Assembly (NCBI RefSeq): GCF_003217495.1
Contig: NZ_QJSW01000009.1
Location: 1 to 54,174 of the forward strand
Direction of reading: 5' to 3'
DNA from: Paenibacillus barcinonensis
GTDB lineage: Bacteria > Bacillota > Bacilli > Paenibacillales > Paenibacillaceae
Length of the DNA stretch: 54,174 bases
The notes beneath the pieces were generated by a model. It had not been told where the DNA came from and did not search any database. It saw only the letters and a list, made by a program, of their open reading frames with translations. A program made the position numbers and the translations under genes. Numbering within the stretch: the first letter of the stretch is position 1; each line of letters opens with the position of its first letter. This document shows positions 1 to 7,819 of this stretch, piece after piece.

Positions 1-2
1 AG

Positions 3-215
3 CAGGCGCAAGACATGAGTCGAACGTTTGAACGGATCCAACGTAACTTTTTCGAATATACGGAAAGCAGTCATAGCAAGCGTCTAGTGCCGATCATATG
101 GGATCTGCAGATGAGCATTAAGCAGCTGGATGAATGGCATCTGGAGCATACCTCGGATCTTGTGGATTACATTCAGAATAAAGCCGATCTGTTTGTGAAG
201 GCGGATGGGGGATAG
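3..215 (+). CDS. C-terminal part of an unidentified small helical protein (cut by window edge)
   Basis: The reading frame is open to the left edge, so the protein probably begins outside the window; an internal ATG sits at 15. The visible 71 residues are mostly helical and charged, with no signal peptide or membrane segment, and contain no motif I can name. It lies 130 bp before a small WXG-like gene on the same strand and the two could be cotranscribed. The helical character would suit a WXG100-like or coiled-coil partner protein, but that is only a guess. Function unknown. Confidence 0.5.
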   Translation, partial: QAQDMSRTFERIQRNFFEYTESSHSKRLVPIIWDLQMSIKQLDEWHLEHTSDLVDYIQNKADLFVKADGG

Positions 216-349
216 AAGTAGAAATTCAGGGGATCAGTCTGCTGATGGCGATTCGACTAAGGCTAAATGGATTGCGTATGAACTTTACATAAGAAGCAGC
301 TGATAGGTTTTAGAAAAATTATAGAAGACTAAAGAAAGGAAACATGAGA

Positions 350-622
350 ATGAGCAACAACATAACGATGGATTTGGATCAATTATTGCAAGCCGAACGT
401 GAATTGGATCTTATCCTTAGTGAACTGAAGGAGAATGAACGTGAAGCTCGAAAGCTGTACGAAAAGTTAAATGCTTGGAAGGGGCAGTCAGCAACAAAAT
501 TACGGATTAAAGTAGAGGTATTCTTCTATCAGTTAGACACACGTACGCAGCAGCTTCTGAAACAGAAGCAGGAAATGTTAGAGGCAATCCAGAGAATAAA
601 AGATGCAGATGGTAGTTATTAA
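350..622 (+). CDS. Small WXG100-like helical protein
   Basis: The product is about 90 residues. AAGGA at 336-340 lies nine bases before the ATG at 350, so that start is preferred over the ATG at 344, which is only three bases away. The sequence reads as two amphipathic helices rich in Leu, Glu and Lys around a central Trp-Lys-Gly, which matches the position and form of the WXG turn in the ESAT-6/WXG100 superfamily (about 100 aa helical hairpins secreted by type VII systems). The C-terminal YxxxD/E export signal of that family is not evident, and no EssC or other T7SS gene is nearby. The WXG assignment is therefore structural analogy. A terminator follows at 667-724. Confidence 0.6.
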   Translation: MSNNITMDLDQLLQAERELDLILSELKENEREARKLYEKLNAWKGQSATKLRIKVEVFFYQLDTRTQQLLKQKQEMLEAIQRIKDADGSY

Positions 623-666
623 ATAAAGGTTTTTTCAATTAGAGTGCAGCATGTAAAAGCATCTGA

Positions 667-724
667 AAAAAATCCCATGTTCATGATCATGTCTTGACAT
701 GGAACGAACATTTGGGATTTTTAT
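667..724. terminator. Bidirectional rho-independent terminator
   Basis: An inverted repeat (AATCCCATGTTC against GAACATTTGGGATT) is flanked by an A-run on the left and a T-run on the right. It sits between the convergent WXG-like gene and the hxlR-type gene and can serve both strands. Confidence 0.75.
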
Positions 725-730
725 GCTTCT

Positions 731-1051
731 CTACAACCACTTCTCCGCCCAACGCTCCACCGCGCTTAAAGCTCTTCCTAGCTCGGTTCCTTTGCGGGAT
801 AGCATATATTCCGTTCGAACGGGACGCTCTGTAATGACATGTCGTACGACGAGCCCTTCTTCCTCTAATTCCTTCATACGTTCATTTAATACACGTTTGC
901 TCAAATCAGGAATATAAGCATGAATTTCACTGAAGCGTTTGGGCTCCTCCATCAACGCATGGATAATCAGGGCTACCCATTTCCGACCAATGATCTGATA
1001 AGAGAGTTCCACCTTTTCGCATAATTGCTTGGCATTCTTATCATCGTTCAT
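731..1051 (-). CDS. HxlR/DUF24-family winged-helix transcriptional regulator
   Basis: The 106-residue protein has the size and signature of HxlR regulators. The N-terminal part holds a Cys (in KQLCEKVE) followed by the helix around GRKWVALIIHAL, then the recognition region SKRVLNERMKELEEEGLV and a wing ending near the Tyr-rich YMLSRKG. Family members bind DNA as dimers and often sense electrophiles or oxidants through the conserved N-terminal Cys, controlling nitroreductase or quinone-detoxifying genes. A GGAGTAAC-type ribosome binding site precedes the ATG. A candidate promoter is at 1093-1120. No obvious target lies next to it; the NAD(P)-binding gene at 49855 has an operator-like dyad but any link is speculative. 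Confidence 0.85.
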   Translation of the reverse strand: MNDDKNAKQLCEKVELSYQIIGRKWVALIIHALMEEPKRFSEIHAYIPDLSKRVLNERMKELEEEGLVVRHVITERPVRTEYMLSRKGTELGRALSAVERWAEKWL

Positions 1052-1092
1052 AACAGTTACTCCTTTAATTTAGTATGGCTTGTAATATCATT

Positions 1093-1120
1093 AGTATACT
1101 TATTGTAACCTCATTGTCTA
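1093..1120 (-). promoter_or_regulatory. Candidate SigA promoter for the HxlR-type gene
   Basis: Read on the minus strand: TAGACA, 16 bp, TATACT. The -10 lies inside the 8-bp palindrome AGTATACT (1093-1100), which could be part of an autoregulatory operator. Confidence 0.4.
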
Positions 1121-1489
1121 CACGTTATATGTATAAAATATCACATTCCAATTGTTATTAAACTTACCACATAAAGCGTTAACATTCAATAAAAATGTCT
1201 GTAACCCTTGGTACAACTGGAGTTCACATCTTAGACAAGAATGTTGACGAATTGTGACGACAGGTGTAATATGGGTAACGTTAATTATTAGTGGTTACAA
1301 TTTATAACCTAAGTCGAAGGTGATTCAGGTTGTGGAGAGAAGGAATGTTCCCATGGTTGGATTCAGGTCATGTGGATAAACGGAGGCAAGGCGGGCGGTG
1401 TGCCCACTTATTCCGTCTTTTGTCATGCTTGGATTTGAACATTTTGCAACATCATATACTATACTGCACAGATCATAGGAGGCACTCCA
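1121..1489. other. Non-coding region between hxlR-type gene and zwf
   Basis: No convincing gene is present. An 87-codon frame at 1330-1593 overlaps the zwf start out of frame, lacks a ribosome binding site and is rejected. The region holds a SigA-like site (1244-1272) and a long untranslated leader of about 200 nt before zwf, in which I recognise no known riboswitch. Confidence 0.5.
1244..1272 (+). promoter_or_regulatory. Candidate zwf promoter
   Basis: TTGACG at 1244-1249, 17 bp spacer, TAATAT at 1267-1272. It implies a zwf leader of roughly 210 nt. Confidence 0.4.
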
Positions 1490-2944
1490 ATGGACGCAAT
1501 GACATTTGTCCTGTTCGGGGCAACAGGCGATTTAGCCAAACGCAAAATTTACCCTGCATTATACAATCTGTACGTAGATCAAAAAATGCCTAAGGCATTC
1601 TCCGTGATTGGTTTGGGACGTCGCGAGCTGTCGGATGCAGACTTTCAGGCCAATGTGGAAAAGTCTCTGCATGAATTCTCCCGTCAGAAGCCAGAGGAAG
1701 CTTCACAAATACGTGATTTCATTGGTGCTTTTCGTTATTGCTCACTTAACAACACGAAACTTGAAGATTATACACGACTCCTTCAATTGGTAGAGCAACG
1801 GGAGCAAGAGCTTGATATTCCTGCAAATCGCATGTTCTACATGTCGGTTGCACCTGAGTTTTTTGAGCCCATCGCATTAAACATCCAGGAGAGTGGCTTG
1901 GGTAATACGAAGGGCTGGAAAAAGCTTATCATCGAGAAGCCGTTTGGACATGACCTGCAATCTGCTCGTGAACTGAATGAGAAGCTGAGCAATACGTTTG
2001 CGGAAGAAGAGATTTATCGTATCGACCATTTCCTTGGCAAACCGATGGTGCAAAATATTGAAACATTGACGTATGCCAATCCGGTGATTCAGGCTCTATG
2101 GTCTAACCGCTACATTGCCAATGTGCAGATTACAGCGAGTGAAACTGTAGGTGTTGAGGAACGTGCAGCATATTATGACCAAAGCGGTGCGCTTCGCGAC
2201 ATGTTCCAGAACCATATGCTTCAACTGCTGATGATGATTGCCCTTCATCTGCCTAAACGCTGTACACCACAGGAAATTCAATATAAAAAGAAAAAAATTG
2301 CTGAAGCGCTGCGGCCACTAACCAAAGAGAATGTAGCCTCTGAAGTTGTTCGCGCTCAGTATGGTGCAGGAGAGCTTCAAGGCTCCTCCGTAGTTGGTTA
2401 TCTGGACGAGCCAGGCATTCCCGCAGGATCGCAGAATGAGACATATGTGGCTGCAAGATTGTGGCTGGATGACCCGTTCTGGAGTGAGGTTCCATTCTAC
2501 ATTCGTACAGGCAAACGCATGGCTGAGAAATCAACTCGTATCGTCATCGAATTTAAGTCGCCGCTCAAAACAGGCCATGAGTCCGAAAATACAATGGCTC
2601 CGAACCTGTTGACACTTGAGATTGGTCCGGGCGAGAGCATGTCTCTTCAATTAAATGCGAAGAATCCGCTCAACCAGGGTGAGGTGGAGCCGATGCATAT
2701 GACCTTTAAATCAGGAGAGCGCAACGTTCCAGAAGCGTATGAGAACCTGATCTTTGATGCAATGCGTGGTGACGCAACGTTCTTTGCACACTGGAATGAA
2801 GTGGAACTGGCCTGGCAGTGGGTACAACCGATTCAGGAAGCTTTTGCAGCGGGTGCAATCCCCCTTGACACATACAATGCAGGATCAGGTGGACCAGAGT
2901 CCGCTGACCGCCTGACTGCGGAGAATGGCTTCCGCTGGTGGTAA
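1490..2944 (+). CDS. zwf: Glucose-6-phosphate 1-dehydrogenase
   Basis: This enzyme oxidises glucose 6-phosphate to 6-phosphogluconolactone with reduction of NADP+, the first step of the oxidative pentose phosphate pathway in the cytosol. The 484-residue length is normal for the family. The N-terminus carries the nucleotide-binding GATGDLAKRK (residues 10-19). The substrate-binding signature RIDHFLGK is at residues 177-184, and QNHM, near residue 240, provides the catalytic His. The C-terminal beta-sheet domain is complete. AGGAGG at 1477-1482 lies seven bases before the ATG. gnd, the next oxidative enzyme, follows after 379 bp, so the pair cover both NADPH-forming steps, though the gap makes a simple operon uncertain. 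Confidence 0.97.
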   Translation: MDAMTFVLFGATGDLAKRKIYPALYNLYVDQKMPKAFSVIGLGRRELSDADFQANVEKSLHEFSRQKPEEASQIRDFIGAFRYCSLNNTKLEDYTRLLQLVEQREQELDIPANRMFYMSVAPEFFEPIALNIQESGLGNTKGWKKLIIEKPFGHDLQSARELNEKLSNTFAEEEIYRIDHFLGKPMVQNIETLTYANPVIQALWSNRYIANVQITASETVGVEERAAYYDQSGALRDMFQNHMLQLLMMIALHLPKRCTPQEIQYKKKKIAEALRPLTKENVASEVVRAQYGAGELQGSSVVGYLDEPGIPAGSQNETYVAARLWLDDPFWSEVPFYIRTGKRMAEKSTRIVIEFKSPLKTGHESENTMAPNLLTLEIGPGESMSLQLNAKNPLNQGEVEPMHMTFKSGERNVPEAYENLIFDAMRGDATFFAHWNEVELAWQWVQPIQEAFAAGAIPLDTYNAGSGGPESADRLTAENGFRWW

Positions 2945-3025
2945 GCCGAGCTTATTACAAGCGACAAGTTATACAATAAGCATCTTTTTTTACTAAACAT
3001 TATACCGTTTCAATTTTGCATAAGC

Positions 3026-3094
3026 CCTTTCGACTTTCGAAGCCGAAAGGCCGCAAACATTTTCTATATAGATGGTGTTTGTTAAAAATGTTTT
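3026..3094. repeat. Two short hairpins downstream of zwf
   Basis: CCTTTCG (3026-3032) pairs with CGAAAGG (3044-3050), extended by CTT/AAG around a TCG loop. AAACATTTT (3055-3063) pairs with AAAATGTTT (3085-3093). Neither is followed by a clear T-run, so they are weak terminator candidates and may instead belong to the structured element that starts right after. Confidence 0.5.
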
Positions 3095-3239
3095 CGCATG
3101 GTAGCAAGGAGAAGTGTAGGGGACGAAAGCGATTCCGAAGAAGCGAAGCGTGCGCCTTTATCACCGAACTTTCCCCTCGAAATAAGAGCATCAAAAAATT
3201 CGGGGATAACAGCGCTCGAAGGAACGATTCGTAACCGGA
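3089..3239 (+). repeat. Structured dispersed repeat, copy A (unclassified; possible ncRNA)
   Basis: This non-coding block in the zwf-gnd gap aligns along its whole length with 53972-54130. Shared blocks include GTTTT, CAAGGAG, GATTC.G.AGAAGCGAAGCG, TTTCCCCT and AAAT.CG.GGA.AAC.AGCG.TCG. A central stem pairs TATC (3159-3162) with GATA (3205-3208) and CCGAA (3164-3168) with TTCGG (3199-3203) around an A·G mismatch. An outer helix pairs ACGAA (3123-3127) with TTCGT (3228-3232). Its stem bases differ from those of copy B while pairing is kept. I do not recognise the family. Strand is arbitrary; no T-run or start signal marks an RNA end. Confidence 0.7.
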
Positions 3240-3323
3240 ACGGATTATTTTGCTAGATGGTTATGAACTGGTTTTTAACAATACACTTAACACTAAATAT
3301 TTGCATAACAGGAGGATTTTATT

Positions 3324-4217
3324 ATGAAACTCGGACTTATCGGACTTGGAAAAATGGGCTTGAACCTGGGCAGAAACCTTATTGATCACAAACATGAAGT
3401 GGTTGCCTTTGACCTGAATACAGAAGCGGTTAAAGAAATGAAAGAATATGGCGCCCAAGGCGTGTCCTCATACAAAGAAATGGTTGAATTTCTGGAATCC
3501 CCGCGTGTGCTGTGGATCATGGTTCCTCACAACGTTGTGGATGCAGTGCTTGCTGAAATTAGCCCGCTGCTGTCCAAAGGTGATGTCATCATCGAAGCAG
3601 GAAACTCTCACTACAAAGAGTCCATCCGTCGTTATGAAGAGCTGAAGCCACAAGGCATTCACTACATGGATGCAGGTACATCCGGCGGTATGGAAGGTGC
3701 GCGCAACGGTGCATGTTATATGATTGGTGGGGACCCTGAAGCTTGGGCGATTGTTGAACCAGCATTCAAAGATACTGCCGTGGAGAACGGTTATCTGTAT
3801 GCGGGTAAAGCGGGCAGCGGTCACTTCCTCAAAATGGTGCACAACGGTATCGAGTATGGCATGATGGCCTCCATCGGTGAAGGCTTCGACGTACTGGAGA
3901 AAAGCGGCTTTGACTTCGACTTTGAACAGGTAGCCCGTGTATGGAACAACGGTTCCGTAATCCGTTCCTGGCTGATGGAATTGACAGAGCGTGCCTTCTC
4001 CAAGGATGCTAACCTGGACGAAATCAAAGGGGTAATGCACTCCTCCGGCGAAGGCCGTTGGACGGTAGAAACGGCGTTTGACCTGCAAACGGCGACACCG
4101 GTTATTGCCCTGTCCCTGCTGATGCGTTATCGTTCCCTCGAAACCGATACGTTCACAGGTAAAGTCGTTGCGGCTCTGCGTAACGAATTCGGTGGACATG
4201 CGGTGGAGAAGAACTAA
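3324..4217 (+). CDS. gnd: 6-phosphogluconate dehydrogenase, short (YqeC-like) form
   Basis: The enzyme decarboxylates 6-phosphogluconate to ribulose 5-phosphate with reduction of NAD(P)+. At 297 residues it belongs to the short class typified by B. subtilis YqeC rather than the roughly 470-aa GndA/GntZ type. The Rossmann motif GLGKMG is at residues 7-12. The substrate signature DAGTSGGMEGARNG and the catalytic Lys/Asn segment GHFLKMVHNGIEYG are intact. An AGGAGG site lies before the ATG. It follows zwf on the same strand. The coenzyme preference cannot be read with certainty; short forms are commonly NAD-dependent. A strong terminator follows. Confidence 0.93.
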   Translation: MKLGLIGLGKMGLNLGRNLIDHKHEVVAFDLNTEAVKEMKEYGAQGVSSYKEMVEFLESPRVLWIMVPHNVVDAVLAEISPLLSKGDVIIEAGNSHYKESIRRYEELKPQGIHYMDAGTSGGMEGARNGACYMIGGDPEAWAIVEPAFKDTAVENGYLYAGKAGSGHFLKMVHNGIEYGMMASIGEGFDVLEKSGFDFDFEQVARVWNNGSVIRSWLMELTERAFSKDANLDEIKGVMHSSGEGRWTVETAFDLQTATPVIALSLLMRYRSLETDTFTGKVVAALRNEFGGHAVEKN

Positions 4218-4247
4218 TTCATTCCAAGTTCAGCTATTGTAAAAAGT

Positions 4248-4297
4248 AAACCTTTCGCCTGTGCAGATGGGATCTGCTGCGGGCGGAAGGTTTTTTT
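4248..4297 (+). terminator. Terminator of gnd
   Basis: A long hairpin, AACCTT.CGCC...GCAGAT against ATCTGC...GGCG.AAGGTT, is followed by a T7 run. Confidence 0.9.
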
Positions 4298-4307
4298 GTG
4301 TTGCCTA

Positions 4308-4346
4308 ATCCTGATTCGTACATCCTGTGGATTACACAATCAGGAT
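4308..4346. repeat. 9-bp inverted repeat
   Basis: ATCCTGATT (4308-4316) and AATCAGGAT (4338-4346) are separated by 21 nt. It lies directly before the larger palindrome in the gnd-yunB gap. Confidence 0.7.
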
Positions 4347-4356
4347 AAGCCCCACA

Positions 4357-4439
4357 CGCTTGGCAAGCTGCATTGTGCAACCTAAGGTAACCTCGCTGTG
4401 TTCGGTTACCTTGTACAGCACCTTCAGCAACGCCAAGCG
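4357..4439. repeat. 83-nt nested imperfect palindrome upstream of yunB
   Basis: Four arm pairs nest perfectly: CGCTTGGC (4357-4364) with GCCAAGCG (4432-4439), GCTG (4367-4370) with CAGC (4425-4428), GTGC (4375-4378) with GCAC (4418-4421), and AAGGTAACC (4384-4392) with GGTTACCTT (4404-4412). The internal loops are short and nearly symmetrical. It could be a palindromic genomic repeat or an RNA element. No coding frame accounts for it and no T-run follows. Confidence 0.75.
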
Positions 4440-4496
4440 GAACCATCGCAGGACGCTGTCCTTCTTTTTCAGGACAACGCTGCATAAGCATTACAT

Positions 4497-4514
4497 ATAA
4501 GCCTATGGCTTATC
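4497..4514. repeat. 7-bp hairpin just before the yunB ribosome binding site
   Basis: ATAAGCC-TATG-GGCTTAT-type stem next to the GGGGAGGG ribosome binding site of yunB. A further GTCCT/AGGAC hairpin precedes it near 4457-4475. They could influence translation of yunB. Confidence 0.5.
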
Positions 4515-4535
4515 CCGCAGGGGAGGGACGCTTCG

Positions 4536-5474
4536 ATGATGCGAAAGAGATGGCGAAGCCGAAGAAGGCGGCCGAAGCCGCCCAGCGGCAGGCGCAAGAT
4601 GTGGTTCATTGTTTTGCTCGTAGCAGCGTTATGCCTGATGCAGGGATTTGCATATGTGGACAAAAAAATGAAACCTCCCATTATGCACCTCGCTAAAATT
4701 CGGGTGAAGCAGATTGCAACAGAGGCCATTAACAAAGCGATTACAGCTCAGGTCGCTGAAGGCAAGACAACAGAAGGGCTGATTGACTGGAAGACGAATA
4801 ACGAGGGTAAAGTATCGGGGTTCATGCTGAACTACAACGAGCATATGCGAATAACTGCAAGCACGATGAATGTGGTCCAGTCTACGCTTCAGAATGTGCA
4901 TATGTTAAAGGAAAAGATTCCGTTAGGTCAGGCTTTGGGCAGTCCCATGCTGGCTTCATTTGGCCCGAGTATTCCCGTTCGAATTGAACCACAGGGTGCA
5001 GTGAAGGTGGATCTGAATACTCGCCAGCAAAATGCTGGCATTAACATGATTCTGGTGGAGGTATATATTCACATCATTGCTGAAGTTGCTGTGGTGGTAC
5101 CTTTTGACATGGAACCAGAGACAGTTGATACAGAAATACCTATTTCATATCTGCTCGTGGTTGGTGACGTGCCGATGTATTATTATGATAATCAGGGCAA
5201 GCCGGTTGGTAGTAACGGCAGCAACGCTCCGGCAATCGCGCTCCCGTCAGGTCAATCAGGGGTATCCAGCGGTGGCAGTGGTCATACGGGAACGGAGAAT
5301 GGTACAGGTTCAAATGGTGGGAACAGCGCCGGTGGAACATCTCTACCACTTCAGGTTCAGCCTCAGGCCCCGCAGCAAGTCCCAGGCAGCGATACGCAGT
5401 CGAACGGGCTGGAGCTTGAACTGGACCCGCCTGATCTGAACGGCAATTCCTCTGGTCAGAGCGGGCATCCATAA
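4536..5474 (+). CDS. yunB: Sporulation protein YunB
   Basis: The 312-residue protein has a very basic N-terminus (RKRWRSRRRR) and one membrane segment at about residues 22-40, then an extracytoplasmic domain typical of YunB (VKQIATEAINKAI, and later the stretch around MILVEVYIHIIAEVAVVVP). In B. subtilis YunB is a SigmaE-controlled mother-cell protein needed for proper sporulation; its biochemical role is unknown. The last 100 residues are a low-complexity Gly/Ser/Asn/Pro-rich tail, longer than the B. subtilis protein as I recall it. GGGGAGGG precedes the ATG pair at 4536/4539. It converges with lytH, as a neighbour in the same family region of B. subtilis. Confidence 0.9.
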   Translation: MMRKRWRSRRRRPKPPSGRRKMWFIVLLVAALCLMQGFAYVDKKMKPPIMHLAKIRVKQIATEAINKAITAQVAEGKTTEGLIDWKTNNEGKVSGFMLNYNEHMRITASTMNVVQSTLQNVHMLKEKIPLGQALGSPMLASFGPSIPVRIEPQGAVKVDLNTRQQNAGINMILVEVYIHIIAEVAVVVPFDMEPETVDTEIPISYLLVVGDVPMYYYDNQGKPVGSNGSNAPAIALPSGQSGVSSGGSGHTGTENGTGSNGGNSAGGTSLPLQVQPQAPQQVPGSDTQSNGLELELDPPDLNGNSSGQSGHP

Positions 5475-5537
5475 GTGAACGTCGATAAGCAAATAAAACA
5501 AAAGAGCATAAGAGCAAAAAGAGCCAATAATGCAAAG

Positions 5538-5569
5538 AAGGCCTCGCGCATCATGCGAAGGCCCTTTTT
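5538..5569. terminator. Terminator between yunB and lytH
   Basis: AAGGCCTCGCG pairs with GCGAAGGCC and is followed by CTTTTT on the plus strand. It ends yunB and may act weakly for lytH. Confidence 0.8.
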
Positions 5570-5589
5570 GCATCCGGTTTTCGTACCTG

Positions 5590-5650
5590 GAAATCTGATT
5601 GTGTACAGAGAAATCTGTTGGCGTATCGTTGCGTTCGGAGAAATCTATTT
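5590..5650. repeat. Three phased short direct repeats at the lytH 3' end
   Basis: GAAATCT followed by GATT, GTTG or ATTT begins at 5590, 5610 and 5640, spaced 20 and 30 bp, i.e. whole helical turns. The third overlaps the lytH stop. Significance unknown. Confidence 0.5.
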
Positions 5651-6718
5651 GCTTTTTTTATTTTTGTGACGGCGTTCATCCTGCTCCCAGTGTTTGAGCA
5701 ACGGGTAGGGATCGAAGGACCATTCATGCAGGCCGCTATCCCGGTAAATGCCATAATGCAGATGCGGAGGGAATTTGCCTTGCGTTCCCGGCTTGCCATA
5801 GCCAGAGCTGCCTACCCAGCCCACGACCTGACCGGGAGTAACGATATCACCGATTTTAACCGCTTTATCGAAGCCGGACAGGTGAGCATAATAGTGATAA
5901 TGATTATTTAGATCGCGAATGCCTATGCGCCATCCTCCAAACGGGTTCCAGCCTTTAATTTCCACCATACCGTAACAGGTGCTGCGCACAGGCAGACCAT
6001 GTGGGGCAAAGATATCTGTTCCTTCATGTATACGGTATCCGCCCCAGCTACGCTTTGTTCCCCAGGTGCTGCGATACGAATAGTTGGTGCCCAGAGGAAC
6101 GGGAAAGGCGTGTCCGAATAAATCAAGCTTGTCAAAATGCTCATACATCTTCGCAAATTGCTGTATTCGTTGAACTGCTCTGGAATTATGGTAATATTCC
6201 CACAAACCAATGGCGAAATCCTCCTGCTTGTTGCCGTACTGTTGTACGATCGAGGCCATGCTGTATAACACATCCAGATCATTGTTGGGGTCCGCTACCC
6301 CGTCTCCAGATCCATCCCGCCCGTTGCCGTTGAAAAAAAGAATCGAGCTCGGATGTCGGTCCGCTTCATCCGGGTTCAGCCATCCTCTCCATGCTGGAGC
6401 AGTCATGAAAATGCCGGTTAACCGCTCAGGATGCTTGCGATCCTTCGGATGTGCGCGTGTAATGGTACGCTCATATTGATCAATAGCGGCTAATCTGTAC
6501 CATGGAATCTGGGTCATCTGCCCAATACTTTCATACAGATGACGCCTTGCAGCGAAGATGTCAGCAGGTTTCGGCTCGGATGCCTGTGCGGGCAGAGCCT
6601 CTGAATGGACAGATTCACCGTAAACATCAGCAGGCAGGAATGGGAGAAGCAGTGCGCCTGCGAGTATTGTTTTCATGCAAAAGCCATAGGTGTTATGCAA
6701 TATCCAGTGCTGTGGCAC
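5645..6718 (-). CDS. lytH: LytH-like M23 peptidoglycan endopeptidase (sporulation)
   Basis: A C-terminal M23/LytM domain is complete, with the zinc ligands in HEGTDIF and the HxH motif HLHYG. An N-terminal hydrophobic signal (KTILAGALLLPFLPA) sends it across the membrane. Known LytH of B. subtilis is a SigmaK-dependent L-Ala-D-Glu endopeptidase that trims spore cortex muropeptides and lies next to yunB and lipA, as here. The middle region has an EF-hand-like acidic segment (NGRDGSGDGVADPNNDLD). The start is uncertain: GTG at 6718 has AAAGGGG upstream; ATG at 6676 gives a cleaner signal peptide but no ribosome binding site; ATG at 6754 also lacks one. The orthology rests on context plus domain. 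Confidence 0.85.
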   Translation of the reverse strand: MPQHWILHNTYGFCMKTILAGALLLPFLPADVYGESVHSEALPAQASEPKPADIFAARRHLYESIGQMTQIPWYRLAAIDQYERTITRAHPKDRKHPERLTGIFMTAPAWRGWLNPDEADRHPSSILFFNGNGRDGSGDGVADPNNDLDVLYSMASIVQQYGNKQEDFAIGLWEYYHNSRAVQRIQQFAKMYEHFDKLDLFGHAFPVPLGTNYSYRSTWGTKRSWGGYRIHEGTDIFAPHGLPVRSTCYGMVEIKGWNPFGGWRIGIRDLNNHYHYYAHLSGFDKAVKIGDIVTPGQVVGWVGSSGYGKPGTQGKFPPHLHYGIYRDSGLHEWSFDPYPLLKHWEQDERRHKNKKSK

Positions 6719-6863
6719 AGGGAAGCAGCCCCTTTCCGTTAAAATGATGCACATGTGCCCGATAAATCAAGCTATACCCTAGCGTTCTTCAAAAGCCCTG
6801 ATTTTATCCATGTCAGCTTGAAAGCACAAGATGTGACAAATTGGGGTTTTTCCAAGCCTTTCA

Positions 6864-6872
6864 TGGTATAAT
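6864..6872 (+). promoter_or_regulatory. Extended -10 promoter for lipA
   Basis: TGGTATAAT, a perfect TGn-TATAAT extended -10, about 35 bp before the lipA ribosome binding site; no good -35 is seen. Confidence 0.55.
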
Positions 6873-6919
6873 ATGTTCCGAGCAACAGCCTAACTTCAGG
6901 TAGAAAGAAGGTTTATGCA

Positions 6920-7819
6920 TTGGCTAAACGTGTGAAAGAGCCGAAACCGGACTGGATTCGGATTAAATTGACAACCGGAGACAACTATCAGGAAATAAAA
7001 TCAATGATGCGTTCCAAAACATTGCATACCGTATGTGAGGAAGCACGGTGTCCGAATATTTATGAATGCTGGGCGAATCGAACTGCCACGTTTATGATTT
7101 TGGGCGATATTTGTACAAGAGCATGCCGATTCTGTGCGGTGAATACAGGTTTACCTACAGAGCTCGACTTGCAAGAGCCAGAACGTGTGGCTGAAGCAGC
7201 GGAGCAGATGAACCTTCAGCATTGTGTTATTACCAGTGTGGCGCGGGATGACTTGAAGGACGGAGGAGCAACGATCTTTGCAGAGACGGTTAAGGCTGTG
7301 CGCAGACGTTTGCCGCTGTGCAGTGTGGAGGTGCTGATTCCGGATTTCATGGGAGATCAAGATTCGCTACAGATTGTTATGGATGCCAAGCCGGATATTT
7401 TGAACCATAATATTGAAACGGTTGAGCGATTGTCTGATAAAGTACGTGCCAAAGCGAAGTATAAACGCTCACTTGAATTGCTTGCTCGTGCCAAAGAGAT
7501 GCAGCCTAACATTCCGACGAAATCAAGCATTATGCTGGGTGTTGGTGAGGAATATAACGAAATTTTGGCAACGATGGATGATCTTCGTGCGGTGAACTGT
7601 GATATTATGACCATTGGACAGTACTTGCAGCCATCGGAGAAACATCTATTTGTTGAAAAGTATTACCCGCCTGAAGAATTTGCAGCACTGAAACAGGAAG
7701 GGTTGAAGCGTGGTTTCAGTCACGTCGAATCCGGTCCGATGGTTCGCAGTTCTTATCATGCGCATGAACAGGTGAAATCAGCGAATCAGCATGCGGAACA
7801 GGCGGCAACTCACGCATGA
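6920..7819 (+). CDS. lipA: Lipoyl synthase
   Basis: This radical SAM enzyme inserts two sulfurs into the octanoyl group on the E2/GcvH lipoyl domains. Both iron-sulfur cluster sets are visible: Cys39, Cys44 and Cys50 for the auxiliary cluster, and Cys65-x3-Cys69-x2-Cys72 for the radical SAM cluster. The RSSYHA C-terminal signature is present. Length (299 aa) is usual. The start is TTG at 6920, with AAGAAGG eight bases upstream; an ATG at 6915 is out of frame and stops early. yutD overlaps its stop by four bases. Fe-S cluster supply could come from NifU/HesB proteins encoded 38-42 kb further on. Confidence 0.97.
   Translation: MAKRVKEPKPDWIRIKLTTGDNYQEIKSMMRSKTLHTVCEEARCPNIYECWANRTATFMILGDICTRACRFCAVNTGLPTELDLQEPERVAEAAEQMNLQHCVITSVARDDLKDGGATIFAETVKAVRRRLPLCSVEVLIPDFMGDQDSLQIVMDAKPDILNHNIETVERLSDKVRAKAKYKRSLELLARAKEMQPNIPTKSSIMLGVGEEYNEILATMDDLRAVNCDIMTIGQYLQPSEKHLFVEKYYPPEEFAALKQEGLKRGFSHVESGPMVRSSYHAHEQVKSANQHAEQAATHA

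Noticed and set aside
1330..1593. 87-codon frame overlapping the zwf start
   Set aside because: Out of frame with zwf, Cys/His/Arg-rich translation, no ribosome binding site. Could at most be a leader peptide, with no supporting feature.
3468..4199. 243-codon open frame antisense to gnd
   Set aside because: It mirrors the strongly biased codons of gnd, has no ribosome binding site, and its translation (Phe/His/Thr-rich) looks like no protein family.
4357..4439. Transcription terminator or tRNA gene
   Set aside because: No T-run follows the hairpin, and the arms do not give a cloverleaf with TPsiC or anticodon signatures.
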